Shown: positions 1 through 9,304, counted from the first letter of the stretch. The stretch is 64,000 nucleotides of DNA from Methylobacterium sp. Leaf104 (GCF_001422885.1 NZ_LMMZ01000012.1:312388-376387), one strand, 5' to 3'. The notes: generated by a model from the sequence alone, not told the origin. Made by a program: numbers and translations.

Positions 1-1659
1 GCGGGCCTGTTCCGGCACACCTTCCGGATCGAGCCACGCGGGACCATCCCGCTCACCACCCGGGCGCGGTGCTTTCCCATCGACGCCTGGTGTCCCGAGG
101 AGGTCGGGGCCTTCGTGGCCTGGTACGGGCAAGCCTATCCCGAGACCCGCGCGATCCTGATGAACTACGTGTTCCTGTCGCGGGCGCTGGAGGCGGCGCC
201 CCCGGGCCTGCTGACGCTCATCGACACCCACGACCGCTTCGCCGACCGGCAGCGGCAGTACCGGCCGTTCCGGGCCGAGCCGAACTTCTTCTACACCGAC
301 CGCCCCGGCGAGGCGGCGGGCCTCGCCCGGGCCGACATCGTGCTGGCGATCCAGTCCGAGGAGGCGGCCTATTTCCGGACGATCACCGACCGGCGCGTCC
401 ACCTGCTGCCGCCGCGCTTTCCCGCGCGCCGGCCCTTCGCGGCCCCGGCCCGGGTGGAGCGGATCGGCTTCCTCGGGCACGGCAACGACCCGAACCTGTT
501 CTCGATCCGGCGCTTCGCCGCCGCCTGGAGCACGGATTGGACCCCGGCCCGGCCCGAACTCGTGATCGCGGGCGAGATCGGCGACAGCCTCGGCCCGGCC
601 GCGCGGCCCGGCGTGAAATTCGCCGGCTACGTGCCCGCGCTGGAGGATTTCTACGACGGCGTCGACCTCGTGGTGGCGCCGATCCTGATGGGCAGCGGCC
701 TGAAGATGAAGGTCGCCGAGGCCCTGTCCTTCGGCAAGCCGGTCATCGGCACGGCCCTCGGCTTCGAGGGCTTCGACCCGGTGTGCCCGGACCACTGCCT
801 TCGCGATGCCGAAGCGGTCAAGGATCGGGTGCTCGCCCTGGCCGCGGATCCGGCCGGTCTCGAGGCGCTCACCCGCGCCTGCACGGATCTATTTGCCGGC
901 TACAACGAGCGCGCGGAGTGCGCGGAGACCGCTTTGCTGGCAATGCTTCCGGAACCCGGAACGGACCCTTCCCCCGCCGAAAATCCTTTGCCGGCGTCCG
1001 AGCCGATTCGCGTACGCACGCCCCTCGCGAGCGGATGCCTCACCTGCGAAACCTCCCTGCGGTCGAACCTGCGCGCGGATGACGACCTCGGGCTCCTGGT
1101 CGCCACCGAGCGCGTCGCCCCGCCGGGGAACGCCCCCTATACGCCCGTGCGCCGGCGCTGGTTCGCCAAGGCCGGGGACGGCGTGCCGGACGCTGGCCCG
1201 GAGGCCGGCCTGGCCGGGCTCCGCCTCGCCCTGTCGCCGGAATGGGTCCGCGACCGGCGCCTGCCCCCACCCCTCCGGGCGGATCTCGCGACCCGGTTCG
1301 CGCCCGTCGCGCCGGATTGGGAGGCGCAGGCGCGCCGCGTCGGCGCGACCCCGGAGGGGACGATCCTGGTTCTCACGTTGCCCCGTCACCTGGCATCCGG
1401 ACTCCACCCCAACGCCGCCTTCGAGATCGGCGCGCCGACGCGGGAACTCGCGCTCCGACGCGTCACCCTTTTGAATACCGGCCAGGGTCTAATGTATGCC
1501 ACGACCCGTGCGGACCTCCCAGGCGCACCGGCGGCCGTCACCTTCGCGGGCCTCGCGGCGCACGCGGAGGCGTCCACGATCCTGTTCCTGCACGACGACC
1601 TCATCGGCCGCATCACGGTCCTGGCCGACACCGCGCCGATCCCGGAGCCCCTGCCATGA
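1..1659 (+). CDS. Glycosyltransferase, GT4-like, with extra C-terminal domain (5' partial)
   Basis: The reading frame is open from base 1, so the N-terminus lies outside the window. The visible first ~310 codons look like the donor-binding half of a GT-B glycosyltransferase: a 'GFLGHGNDPN' strand-loop, then a stretch with 'PILMGSGLKMKVAEALSFGKPVIGT', the usual nucleotide-sugar-binding region of GT4 enzymes (Glyco_trans_1_4 type). About 200 further residues follow that I do not recognise. The stop overlaps the next start (ATGATG at 1656-1661), so the two genes are translationally coupled. The role, inferred from context, is sugar transfer in surface or exopolysaccharide assembly on the cytoplasmic face; donor and acceptor are unknown. 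The family call is solid, the substrate is not. Confidence 0.8.
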   Translation, partial: AGLFRHTFRIEPRGTIPLTTRARCFPIDAWCPEEVGAFVAWYGQAYPETRAILMNYVFLSRALEAAPPGLLTLIDTHDRFADRQRQYRPFRAEPNFFYTDRPGEAAGLARADIVLAIQSEEAAYFRTITDRRVHLLPPRFPARRPFAAPARVERIGFLGHGNDPNLFSIRRFAAAWSTDWTPARPELVIAGEIGDSLGPAARPGVKFAGYVPALEDFYDGVDLVVAPILMGSGLKMKVAEALSFGKPVIGTALGFEGFDPVCPDHCLRDAEAVKDRVLALAADPAGLEALTRACTDLFAGYNERAECAETALLAMLPEPGTDPSPAENPLPASEPIRVRTPLASGCLTCETSLRSNLRADDDLGLLVATERVAPPGNAPYTPVRRRWFAKAGDGVPDAGPEAGLAGLRLALSPEWVRDRRLPPPLRADLATRFAPVAPDWEAQARRVGATPEGTILVLTLPRHLASGLHPNAAFEIGAPTRELALRRVTLLNTGQGLMYATTRADLPGAPAAVTFAGLAAHAEASTILFLHDDLIGRITVLADTAPIPEPLP

Positions 1660-3710
1660 TGGCGGCCCCCGACATCCTCGACGCCCCCGCGGGCCGGAAG
1701 GCCGCCCTGGTCGAGGCCGCCCTGATCTGGAACGCGTTGTTTCTCAACGACATCCGCATCGCGTTCCGGGCGGAAGCCGAGCCCCTGATCTCCGTCGTGA
1801 TCGTCGCGCGCGGCGCCCGGCACCTCCTCGCCTGGACCCTGGCCAAGCTCGCCGGGCAGCAGGCCTTCGCCGGGCCGTCCTTCGAGGTGATCCTGGTCGA
1901 CAACGCCTCCGATGCCGAGACCCGGACGCTCTTCGGGCGGCTCGACGGCGCCCGGATCCTCCTCAACCCGGAGAACACCGGCTTCGGCCCCGCCTGCAAC
2001 CAGGGCGCCGCCGAAGCCCGCGGCCGCTACCTGCTCTTCCTCAATCCGGATATCGCCCTGATGCCCGGTGCCCTGGCGGCCCTCGTCGGCACCTTCACGG
2101 AGCCCGACGACGTCGGCATCGTCGGCGGCCGCCTGGTGTTTCCCGGGGGCATCCTGCAGGAGGCCGGGGCGGGTTTCCAGGACGATCCGCAGTTGACCCA
2201 TCCGGCCGGCCGCGGTGGCCTCGATCCCTTCGCGCCGGAGGCCTCCTATACCCGCGACGCGGGCTACGTCTCCGGGGCCCTGCTGATGATCGAGGCGCGG
2301 CTGTTCACGGAGCTCGGCGGCTTCGACGACCTCTTCGCGCCGGCCTATTTCGAGGACACGGACCTGTGCGCGCGCTGCCATCAGGCGGGACGGCGGGTCG
2401 TCTACCAGCCGCGCGCCATCGCGATCCACGTGGAGAGCGCCACCAGCGTCCGGCGCGCCGACGTGGAGGCGCTCCTCGACCGCAACCGGGTGCGCTTCCG
2501 CGAACGGCACGGAGCCTGGCTGTTCGGGCAGGGGCCGCAGCGCACGGGCTTCGGCCCCCGCGACGACTCCCCCTTCGCCCTGCGCGTCCTCTACGTCGAC
2601 GACCGGGCGCCCCATCAGGATCTCGGGGCCGGACTGCCGCGGGCCAACACCATCCTCAACGCGATGGCCGGTCTCGGCTACGCGGTGACGGTGTGCTCGG
2701 TCTACGGCGAGCGCGAGGAGCCGGCGGCGACCTACCGCGACCTCTCGGAGCGCATCGAGATCATCGAGCCCTGCGGTCGGGAGGGCTTCCGGCGGCTCAT
2801 CACCGAGCGCGCGGGCGCCTACGACGTGCTCTGGGTCAGCCGGCCGCCGCACATCCGCATGGTGTGCGAGGTCCTGGCGGATCTCGGCCTGAGCCCGCGG
2901 GATGTCGGCCGTTCCCGCGTCGTGTTCGATTCCGAATCCCTCTATGCCCTGCGCGAGTTCGTCGTCGACGCCCTCAAGGGCCGGCCGGCACCGGGGCCGG
3001 CCCTCGCCCGGGCCACCGCCCTGGAGCTTCGGTCGATCGCGGCGGCCGACCGGGTCGTCTGCGTCTCTCCCGCGGATGCGCGCCTGCTGCGACGGGCCGG
3101 CGTCGCCGATCCGGTGGTCCTCGGCCACGTCCAGACGCCGCATCCGAACCCGCCCGGCTTCGCGGAGCGCCGGGGGTTCGTCTTCCTCGGCTCCCTCGCC
3201 CGGGAGGGAGAGCCCAATATCGACTCCCTCGACTGGTTCTTCGGTCAGGCCTGGGAGGCCCTGCGGGCGATCCTGCCGGAGGCGCACGTCACCATCGTCG
3301 GCACGGTCGCCCCCTCCATCGCCGAGCGGCTGGCCCGCCCCGGCGTCACCGTGCTGGGCCGCATCGACGAGATCGGCCCGACCCTCGACGCCGCGCGCGT
3401 CGCCCTCGCGCCGACGCGCTTCGCCGCCGGCATTCCCCACAAGGTCCTGGAGACCGTGGCGCGCGGCCTGCCGAGCGTCGTCACCCCCGTCCTGGCCGGG
3501 CAGATGGGCTGGCCCGACGGCACCGGATACCGGATCCGCGACTGGCACGATCCCGGTGGCTTCGCCGAAGCTCTGGCCCATCTCCACGAGACCGAGGCGG
3601 CCTGGACGCAGGTGCAGCGCGCCGGCCTCGCCCAGGTCGGCCGCGACGAGGATGCCGAGGCCTACCGCGCGGTCCTGCGCCGCCTGTGCGAGGCGCCGAC
3701 CTTCACATGA
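1656..3710 (+). CDS. Bifunctional glycosyltransferase: GT2 N-terminal and GT4-like C-terminal domains
   Basis: 684 residues. The N-terminal half (about residues 43-300) is a GT-A family 2 domain like rhamnosyltransferases: 'ISVVIV' strand, 'VDNAS' near 81-85, the metal-binding 'NPD' near 130-132, and an 'FEDTDLC' acidic motif further on. From about residue 308 a second Rossmann-type domain follows with GT4 features, including 'GIPHKVLETVARGLPSVV' near the C-terminus. Such fusions usually add two sugars in succession to a lipid-linked glycan. ATG at 1656 is chosen because it overlaps the preceding stop; ATG at 1659 is an in-frame alternative one codon later. The end overlaps the next gene as ATGA. 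Substrates cannot be read from the sequence. Confidence 0.85.
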   Translation: MMAAPDILDAPAGRKAALVEAALIWNALFLNDIRIAFRAEAEPLISVVIVARGARHLLAWTLAKLAGQQAFAGPSFEVILVDNASDAETRTLFGRLDGARILLNPENTGFGPACNQGAAEARGRYLLFLNPDIALMPGALAALVGTFTEPDDVGIVGGRLVFPGGILQEAGAGFQDDPQLTHPAGRGGLDPFAPEASYTRDAGYVSGALLMIEARLFTELGGFDDLFAPAYFEDTDLCARCHQAGRRVVYQPRAIAIHVESATSVRRADVEALLDRNRVRFRERHGAWLFGQGPQRTGFGPRDDSPFALRVLYVDDRAPHQDLGAGLPRANTILNAMAGLGYAVTVCSVYGEREEPAATYRDLSERIEIIEPCGREGFRRLITERAGAYDVLWVSRPPHIRMVCEVLADLGLSPRDVGRSRVVFDSESLYALREFVVDALKGRPAPGPALARATALELRSIAAADRVVCVSPADARLLRRAGVADPVVLGHVQTPHPNPPGFAERRGFVFLGSLAREGEPNIDSLDWFFGQAWEALRAILPEAHVTIVGTVAPSIAERLARPGVTVLGRIDEIGPTLDAARVALAPTRFAAGIPHKVLETVARGLPSVVTPVLAGQMGWPDGTGYRIRDWHDPGGFAEALAHLHETEAAWTQVQRAGLAQVGRDEDAEAYRAVLRRLCEAPTFT

Positions 3711-4561
3711 CGCTTCCGCTCCCCTCCCGCGCCGTCCGCATCGCCACGACCCTGCTTCGCCGGGCGATCCTCGGCCGCGTCCCCCGCCTGTTCGACGCGG
3801 CCTATTACCGGGCGAACCACCCGGACGTGGCCCGCTCCGGCATCGATCCGTTCCTGCATTACGTCTGGCGCGGCGCGGCGCAGGACCGCGATCCCAGCGC
3901 CGATTTCGACACCGCCTTCTACAGGCGCCAGAGCGGCCCGACCCGCCTCGACCCGGTGCGGCACTACCTGCGCGTGGGGGCGAAGGCCGGCCTCGACCCG
4001 AACCCCGCCTTCAGCACCCTGATGTACGTGGCGCGCTACCCCGATGTCGGGCGCGCCGGGGTCAACCCCCTGGTGCATTACCGGCAGGACGGCCGGGCGG
4101 AGGGCCGCGTCGCCGCCCCGTCCGCCTCGCAGCCCGAGGCGTGGGTGCCCTTCGAGGGCGTGCGCGAGGCCCATCGCTGGGCCTATCCGGCGCAGGGCTC
4201 GTCCCGCTTCGCCCTGACCCTACGGCGGGACGTGCCGGTCCCGGTTTGCCCCGACTTCCTGCCCCGGCTCTGCCTCGTGCTGACCCTCGACGGGAACGAG
4301 ATCGACGGCCTGGTCCAAAGCCTCGACACCTTCCCGGCTGCGGCGGCCGACACCTTCACCCTCGCGGTCGACGTCACCCTGCGTCCGCATCCGCCCCGCC
4401 CGACCCTGGTGGTCGCCCTGGAGGAGTGCTTCCACGGGCCCGGACCGGAGGGCGCGGTGCTGCTTCGCTACGCGGAGGCGCGGATCTGGGACGTGCTGCC
4501 GGAGCGCCCGCGCGTGCTGCGGATCTGCCCGGCCGGAGCGCTCGCGCTTCGGGTGCTGTGA
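3707..4561 (+). CDS. Polysaccharide-locus protein with YPDV-type repeats
   Basis: 284 residues, starting inside the stop of the preceding glycosyltransferase gene. The N-terminal half holds degenerate repeats of the form F-x-x-x-Y-x-x-x-(N/Y)-P-D-V followed by 'PLxHY' (for example 'ANHPDVARSGIDPFLHY' and 'ARYPDVGRAGVNPLVHY'). These repeats are seen in proteins encoded with, or fused to, glycosyltransferases of capsule and exopolysaccharide loci. The C-terminal ~140 residues are unrecognised. No signal peptide or membrane segment is apparent. It probably works with the two coupled glycosyltransferases, perhaps as an accessory or anchoring subunit; this is inference from order and repeats only. 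Confidence 0.65.
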   Translation: MTLPLPSRAVRIATTLLRRAILGRVPRLFDAAYYRANHPDVARSGIDPFLHYVWRGAAQDRDPSADFDTAFYRRQSGPTRLDPVRHYLRVGAKAGLDPNPAFSTLMYVARYPDVGRAGVNPLVHYRQDGRAEGRVAAPSASQPEAWVPFEGVREAHRWAYPAQGSSRFALTLRRDVPVPVCPDFLPRLCLVLTLDGNEIDGLVQSLDTFPAAAADTFTLAVDVTLRPHPPRPTLVVALEECFHGPGPEGAVLLRYAEARIWDVLPERPRVLRICPAGALALRVL

Positions 4562-4575
4562 GGCGATACGCCGGT

Positions 4576-5274
4576 TCAGGCTGCGGAGGGCGGGCGCACC
4601 AGAGCGACGAGTGCGGCCGGGCAATCGCCGTCGCGGGCGATGACGACGACCGGGGCGGCCTGGTGGCGGGCGATCGCCGCCGCGACGAAGCCGGGGGGCG
4701 CCGGGGCATCCGGGCTGGCGCAGACGACGAGCCCGAGCAGCGGGACGCCGTGCGCGTGCAGGGTCTCGGCGGCCGTGAGCGCGTGGCTGATCGCGCCGAG
4801 ATAGGACCCGGAGACGAGGAGTGCCGGCAGGCGGAGCGCCTTGAGCCAGTCGAGGCCGGTCGCCTCCCCGGTCACGGGGCTCATCACGCCGCCGACGCCC
4901 TCGATCAGCAGAGTGGCGTCAGGCGGCGTGGCCGCGATCTCGGCCCGACACCAGCCGACCAGGTCGTCGAAGGCCAGGGCCCGGCCCTCGCGTTCAGCGG
5001 CAAGGTCGGGGCTCAGCGGGGCGGCGAAGCGCCAGGGCGAGCAGGCGGCGACCGTCTCGGGCGTCACGGCCAGCCCCTGCGCCGCGAGCAGACGCCCGGT
5101 GTCGCTCTGCGCGAAGTCCGCGGCATCGAGGGGCGGAACGCCGCTCGCCAGGGGCTTGAGGGTGCGCACGCCGTGGCCCAGGGCGCACAGCCGCCGCGTC
5201 AAGGCGGCGGTGACGTAGGTCTTGCCGATCTCGGTCCCGGCGCCGGCGATGAAGACGGCGCGGGGGTCGCTCAC
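4576..5274 (-). CDS. bioD: Dethiobiotin synthetase
   Basis: 232 residues. BioD closes the ureido ring of dethiobiotin from 7,8-diaminopelargonate, CO2 and ATP in the cytoplasm. The P-loop 'GAGTEIGKT' lies just after the N-terminus, and 'IEGVGGVMSP' is the conserved BioD loop near residues 115-125. The start is taken as GTG at 5274, overlapping the stop of the upstream reductase gene as GTGA; no other start fits the family length as well. This translational coupling to a ferredoxin-NADP reductase is unusual. No other bio gene is adjacent, and bioA lies some 19 kb away. The gene is convergent with the polysaccharide genes, with only 14 bases between the stops. Confidence 0.92.
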   Translation of the reverse strand: MSDPRAVFIAGAGTEIGKTYVTAALTRRLCALGHGVRTLKPLASGVPPLDAADFAQSDTGRLLAAQGLAVTPETVAACSPWRFAAPLSPDLAAEREGRALAFDDLVGWCRAEIAATPPDATLLIEGVGGVMSPVTGEATGLDWLKALRLPALLVSGSYLGAISHALTAAETLHAHGVPLLGLVVCASPDAPAPPGFVAAAIARHQAAPVVVIARDGDCPAALVALVRPPSAA

Positions 5275-6044
5275 TTCTCGACGAAGGCCTTCTCGATCAC
5301 GTAGTGGCCGGCCTCGCCGTGATTGCCCTCCTCGTATCCGCCGTCGGTCAGCAGCTGGCGGGTGTCGCGGATCATGTCGGGCGAGCCGCAGAGCATGAAG
5401 CGGTCGTTCTCCACAGACATCGGCGGCAGGCCGATATCCTCGAACAGCTTGCCCGAGGTCATGAGGTCGGTGATGCGGCCTCGATTTCGGAAGGGCTCGC
5501 GGGTCACGGTCGGGTAGTAGATCAGTCCGGCGCTGATCACCTCGCCGAGGAACTCGTGGTTCGGCAGGTCCTGGGTGATGGTCTCGCCATAGGCGAGTTC
5601 CTGCACCTGACGACAGCCGTGGACGAGGACGACCTTCTCGAAGCGCTCGTAGGTCTCCGGGTCCTTGATGATCGACATGAAGGGCGCGAGGCCGGTGCCG
5701 GTGCCGAGGAGGTAGAGGTTCCTGCCCGGCATCAGGTTGTCGAGCACCAGGGTGCCGGTGGGCTTCTTGCCGACGATGATCGGGTCGCCGACCTTGAGAT
5801 GCTGCAGCTTCGAGGTGAGCGGGCCGTTCGGAACCTTGATCGAGAAGAACTCCAGTTCCTCCTCGTAATTGGCCGAGACGACGCTGTAGGCGCGCAGCAG
5901 CGGCCGGCCCTCGACCTCGAGACCCATCATCACGAACTCGCCGTTGCGGAAGCGGAAGGCGGGATCCCGGGTGGTGCGGAAGGAGAACAGCGTGTCGGTC
6001 CAATGGTGGACGCTCAGCACACGCTCCTCGTTGAACTTGCTCAT
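5271..6044 (-). CDS. fpr: Ferredoxin/flavodoxin-NADP+ reductase
   Basis: 257 residues, the normal length of the bacterial Fpr subfamily. It passes electrons between NADPH and ferredoxin or flavodoxin through FAD. 'RAYSVVSA' (about 50-57) is the FAD-binding RxYS motif, and 'LLGTGTGLAPF' (about 112-122) is the NADP pyrophosphate-binding loop. The C-terminus 'YVIEKAFVEK' extends beyond the FAD-stacking aromatic, as in the alphaproteobacterial type. It is the first gene of a two-gene unit with bioD, whose GTG overlaps the stop. Since biotin synthase (BioB) needs low-potential electrons from this kind of reductase, the pairing may be functional; that is inference. Confidence 0.93.
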   Translation of the reverse strand: MSKFNEERVLSVHHWTDTLFSFRTTRDPAFRFRNGEFVMMGLEVEGRPLLRAYSVVSANYEEELEFFSIKVPNGPLTSKLQHLKVGDPIIVGKKPTGTLVLDNLMPGRNLYLLGTGTGLAPFMSIIKDPETYERFEKVVLVHGCRQVQELAYGETITQDLPNHEFLGEVISAGLIYYPTVTREPFRNRGRITDLMTSGKLFEDIGLPPMSVENDRFMLCGSPDMIRDTRQLLTDGGYEEGNHGEAGHYVIEKAFVEK

Positions 6045-6190
6045 CGACGGTCCGTCTCGAATTTCGCTCGAATCTCGAAGCTTTGGGTGGGGTCTTCTCG
6101 CACCTGCGGTAGGCCCGTCAAGGCGGCGTGCGTACGCAGGCGCACGACCGCGCAGCGGCCTGGAATCGTTCTTAATTCCGTCCGGGCCGG

Positions 6191-7126
6191 TCAGATCGGC
6201 TTCAGCCCGGCCTCGATCTCCGCCCGGCGGGGCTCGAGGAAGGGGGGCAGGGCCAGGCGTTCGCCCAGGCTCTCCATCGGCTCGTCGGTGGCGAAGCCCG
6301 GCCCGTCGGTGGCGATCTCGAACAGGATTCCGTTGGGTTCGCGGAAGTACAGGCTGCGGAAATAGTAGCGGTCCACCGGTCCGCTGGAGGGCATGCGCCG
6401 CTGCTTCAAACGGTCGGCCCAGGCCGCATGATCGGCATCCGGGATGCGGAAGGCGACGTGGTGCACGGCCCCGGCGCCCTGGCGGGCGAGAGGTAGGTTC
6501 GGTTCGGCCAAGAGGTGGAGTTCGGTCGCGGGACCGCCCGCACCCATGCGATAGACGCGGACCTCGCCCTCGGGAAGCTCATAGTTGCGGTCGTGGCTCA
6601 TGCCGAGGATCTCGGTGAGCACCGCCTCGGTCCGTTCGATCTGGGCCACGCTGAGGCGGATCGGTCCGAGGCCGCGGATCTGGTGCTGGGTCGGCACCGG
6701 GCTCTGCGCCCAGGCATGGGCCTCGCCGGTGCCGCCATCATCCACCAACATCAGGCGCTGGCCCTCGCCATCCTCGAAATCGAGGGTCAGGCGGCCGTCG
6801 CGCTCCACGGGCACCGCATGGGTGACGCCCTGCCGGGCCAGGTGCTCGCGCCACCAGCCAATCGCGTCGGCGCCCGCGACCCGCAGGGCCGCGCGGCTGA
6901 TGCTGTTGGTGCCGCGCCGCTCCGGCGGCGCCGGCCAGTCGAAGAAGGTGACGTCGGTCCCGGGCGAGGCGAGGCCGTCGGCGTAGAACAGGTGGTAGGC
7001 CGAGACGTCGTCCTGGTTCACCGTCTTCTTCACCAGCCGGAGGCCGAGGACCCGCGTGTAGAAGGCCAGGTTGTCGGCCGCCCGCGCGGTGATGGCGGTG
7101 AGGTGATGGATTCCGGTGAGCTGCAT
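6191..7126 (-). CDS. VOC-family ring-cleaving dioxygenase (MhqO-like)
   Basis: 311 residues with two vicinal-oxygen-chelate halves. Likely metal ligands are the His in 'GIHHLTAI' at the N-terminus, the His in '[11 protein letters not shown]' at the start of the second half, and the Glu in '[14 protein letters not shown]' near the C-terminus. Length and the '[13 protein letters not shown]' segment match the MhqO/LinE-type 'ring-cleaving dioxygenase' group, whose members act on hydroquinones or respond to quinone stress. It stands alone, with about 145 bases upstream before fpr and a clear terminator for the HupE gene on its other side. The natural substrate is unknown; glyoxalase-like activity is the alternative. 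Confidence 0.85.
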   Translation of the reverse strand: MQLTGIHHLTAITARAADNLAFYTRVLGLRLVKKTVNQDDVSAYHLFYADGLASPGTDVTFFDWPAPPERRGTNSISRAALRVAGADAIGWWREHLARQGVTHAVPVERDGRLTLDFEDGEGQRLMLVDDGGTGEAHAWAQSPVPTQHQIRGLGPIRLSVAQIERTEAVLTEILGMSHDRNYELPEGEVRVYRMGAGGPATELHLLAEPNLPLARQGAGAVHHVAFRIPDADHAAWADRLKQRRMPSSGPVDRYYFRSLYFREPNGILFEIATDGPGFATDEPMESLGERLALPPFLEPRRAEIEAGLKPI

Positions 7127-7183
7127 CGGCTGATCCCTGGACGGCGGGCGGACCCGTCAGATGGGGCGGCATGCCCGAAAACA

Positions 7184-7209
7184 GAACGGCCCCCTCACGG
7201 GGGCCGTTC
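7184..7209 (-). terminator. Intrinsic terminator after the HupE/UreJ gene
   Basis: A perfect 11-bp stem (7184-7194 with 7199-7209) closes a 4-base loop. On the minus strand it is followed by TGTTTTCGG, a short U-rich tail. It lies 24 bases past the HupE stop at 7233 and before the VOC gene start, so it separates the two minus-strand genes. The plus strand has no U-tract after the stem. Confidence 0.75.
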
Positions 7210-7232
7210 GACGATCGGGGGCAGAGGGAGGT

Positions 7233-7838
7233 CTAAAGAGCGCCGGCGAGGAGGCCGAGACCCGCGACGGCGAGGCCCGCACCCGCCACCCGCAGGGCGG
7301 TGAGGCTCCGCACGAACCGGCCGGCCGAGAGGCCGAGACCGAGGCCCACCGCGTGCAGGAGCGCCGTCGCGCCGAGGAAGCCGACGCCGTAGGCGAGGCC
7401 CGACCCGCTCTCCGGCATCTCGGCGCCGTGGGCATGGCCATGGAACACCGCGAAGGCCCCCACGAGGGTCATGGCGCCGGCGACCGGCAGGGCCGGGCGC
7501 AGGGCGAGGGACGCACCGAGCACCACTACCGAGAGGGCGATCCCGATCTCGACGAAGGGCAGGCCGATGCCCGCGACCCCGAGGGCACCGCCGACGGCCA
7601 TCATGCCGAGGAAGGACAGGGGCACGAGGATGAGGGCGCGACCGCCGATGCGGGCCGCGATCAGCCCGACCGCCACCATGGCGAGGACGTGGTCGAGGCC
7701 GCTCAGGGGATGGAGGACGCCCTGCGTCAGGCCGGCGGCGGCCTCATGGCCGGGATGGGCCAGGGCCGGCGTCGCGGCGATGCCCATCGCCGTGACGAGG
7801 GCGAGGCGAGCCGGCAGGGAGGCGAGGCGTGATGTCAT
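7233..7838 (-). CDS. HupE/UreJ-family nickel/cobalt permease
   Basis: 201 residues: a cleavable signal-like N-terminus ending 'TPALA', then the family signature 'HPGHEAA...HPLSGLDHVLAMVAVG' and about six hydrophobic segments. HupE/UreJ proteins move Ni2+ or Co2+ into the cell for hydrogenase, urease or cobalamin; the conserved His and Asp of HxxSGxDH lie at the metal entry. 'FHGHAHGAEMP' in the middle is the second His cluster of the family. No urease, hydrogenase or cobalamin gene is adjacent, so the metal user cannot be named. It is a single gene, followed by its own terminator. Confidence 0.88.
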   Translation of the reverse strand: MTSRLASLPARLALVTAMGIAATPALAHPGHEAAAGLTQGVLHPLSGLDHVLAMVAVGLIAARIGGRALILVPLSFLGMMAVGGALGVAGIGLPFVEIGIALSVVVLGASLALRPALPVAGAMTLVGAFAVFHGHAHGAEMPESGSGLAYGVGFLGATALLHAVGLGLGLSAGRFVRSLTALRVAGAGLAVAGLGLLAGAL

Positions 7839-7960
7839 CCGGACTGTCCCGAGCTTGAAAACCAGCGGTGCAGCATCGTCGCCGCCCCGGCGGAAACTAG
7901 CAACCGCCGTGCCCGCGTACAGTCCCGCGAAGCCGCCGCCCGGCGCGGCGGTTCGTCCGC

Positions 7961-7983
7961 GGCTCCCGGGAAGGCCGGGAGCC
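7961..7983 (-). terminator. Hairpin downstream of the M16 protease pair
   Basis: A 9-bp perfect stem (7961-7969 with 7975-7983) with a 5-base loop begins 20 bases after the stop at 8003 on the minus strand. There is no U-run, so it may be a processing or stabilising hairpin rather than a classical terminator. Confidence 0.4.
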
Positions 7984-8002
7984 GTCCGAAACGCGCGAGA
8001 CC

Positions 8003-9304
8003 TCAGAAGTCGGTGGGCCGGCCGGCGGCGACCACGAGCATCTTTCCGTCCGCGAAGGTACGGGCCCCGGCGCGGCGGATATCAGCCTGGGTCACGTTGG
8101 CGACGAGATCGTTGCGGCGGGCGATGTAGTCCATGCCGAGGCCCTCGAAGGCGATCTGCACGAGTTGGTGCGCGATCTTGGTCGAGGTGTCGAAGCCGAG
8201 TGCGTAGGAGCCGGTCAGGTAGTCCTTGGCCTTCTGCAGCTCCTCGTCCGAGGGACCGTCCGTGATGAGGCGACCGATCTCCTCGCCGATCACCGACAGC
8301 GCCTCGCCGACGCGCTCGTTCTTGGTGGCGGTGTAGCCCCAGGTCATCGAAGCGGCGCGATGGCTGACGAGGGAGGTGCCGACCGAGTAGGCGAGGCCAC
8401 GCTTCTCGCGCACCTCCTGGAACAGGCGGGAGGTGAAGGAGCCGCCACCCAGGATGTGGTTCAGCACGTAGGCCGGGATGAAGTCCGGGTCGCACCACGG
8501 CACGCCGTTCATGCCGAAGCGGATCACGGATTGCGGCACGTCGAGATCGACCACGTGGCGCGCGCCGATGTTCTGCATCCGGGTCTGGGGCACCGCCTTG
8601 AGGGGAGCCGCCATGTCGAGCCTGCCGAAGGCCCGGTCGAGGCTCTCCGCGAGGCGCGCCGCGTCGATGGCGCCGACCGCCGCGACCTTCACGCCGCCGC
8701 GGCCGATGATCTGGCGATGCATCGCCACGAGGTCGTCGCGGGTGATCGACGCGATGCTCTCGGGCGTCCCGGAGGATGGGCGGGCATAGGGATGGCCGGC
8801 ATAGGCCTCGGCGAAGAAGCGGCGCGAGGCCATCACGCCCGGATCGTTCTGCTGGTAACGCAGGCCGGCCAGGGTCTGGGCCCGGACCCGCTCGATGGCG
8901 TCGGGGTCGAGGCGGGGCTTGGCCAGGGCCAGGGCCAGGAGGTCGATGGCCTCGTCGGCGTGCTTGACCAGCATCTTGAGGGAGCCGCCGAGCGCGTCGG
9001 AGCCGGCATGGAAGGAGAGCTCGATGGCCCGGGCCGCGAGGCGCTCCTGGAAGGCGTCGGAGGACAGGTCGCCGGCCCCCTCGTCGAGGAGGCGGGCGAG
9101 CATCTGGGCCACGCCGGCCTTGCCCTCGGGGTCCTGCGCCGCGCCCCCCTCGAAGGTGAAGGCCAGGGCGATCAGCGGGACCACCGGGGATTCGACGTGC
9201 CACGCCTCGATGCCGGGCGCCGCCGCGACGGGGACCGCCTGCGTCGGCGAGGTCGCGGACCGGGTGGCGGAGGTGTCGAGCAGGTCGGTGGTGGCCACGT
9301 TCAT
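8003..9304 (-). CDS. pqqG: M16-family peptidase-like subunit without the zinc site (PqqG-like)
   Basis: 433 residues with the M16 fold but no HxxEH zinc motif at the expected place. It keeps the C-terminal-domain signature 'FQEVREKRGLAYSVG' (the R/Y pair that holds substrate). This is the pattern of the non-catalytic partner in two-subunit M16B proteases. In Methylorubrum extorquens such a pair, PqqF and PqqG, cuts the PqqA precursor peptide during PQQ synthesis; the symbol here rests on that similarity of architecture and taxon, not on sequence comparison. The start at 9304 is supported by GAGG five bases upstream. It follows the catalytic-subunit gene by 86 bases and is probably co-transcribed. 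Confidence 0.8.
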   Translation of the reverse strand: MNVATTDLLDTSATRSATSPTQAVPVAAAPGIEAWHVESPVVPLIALAFTFEGGAAQDPEGKAGVAQMLARLLDEGAGDLSSDAFQERLAARAIELSFHAGSDALGGSLKMLVKHADEAIDLLALALAKPRLDPDAIERVRAQTLAGLRYQQNDPGVMASRRFFAEAYAGHPYARPSSGTPESIASITRDDLVAMHRQIIGRGGVKVAAVGAIDAARLAESLDRAFGRLDMAAPLKAVPQTRMQNIGARHVVDLDVPQSVIRFGMNGVPWCDPDFIPAYVLNHILGGGSFTSRLFQEVREKRGLAYSVGTSLVSHRAASMTWGYTATKNERVGEALSVIGEEIGRLITDGPSDEELQKAKDYLTGSYALGFDTSTKIAHQLVQIAFEGLGMDYIARRNDLVANVTQADIRRAGARTFADGKMLVVAAGRPTDF

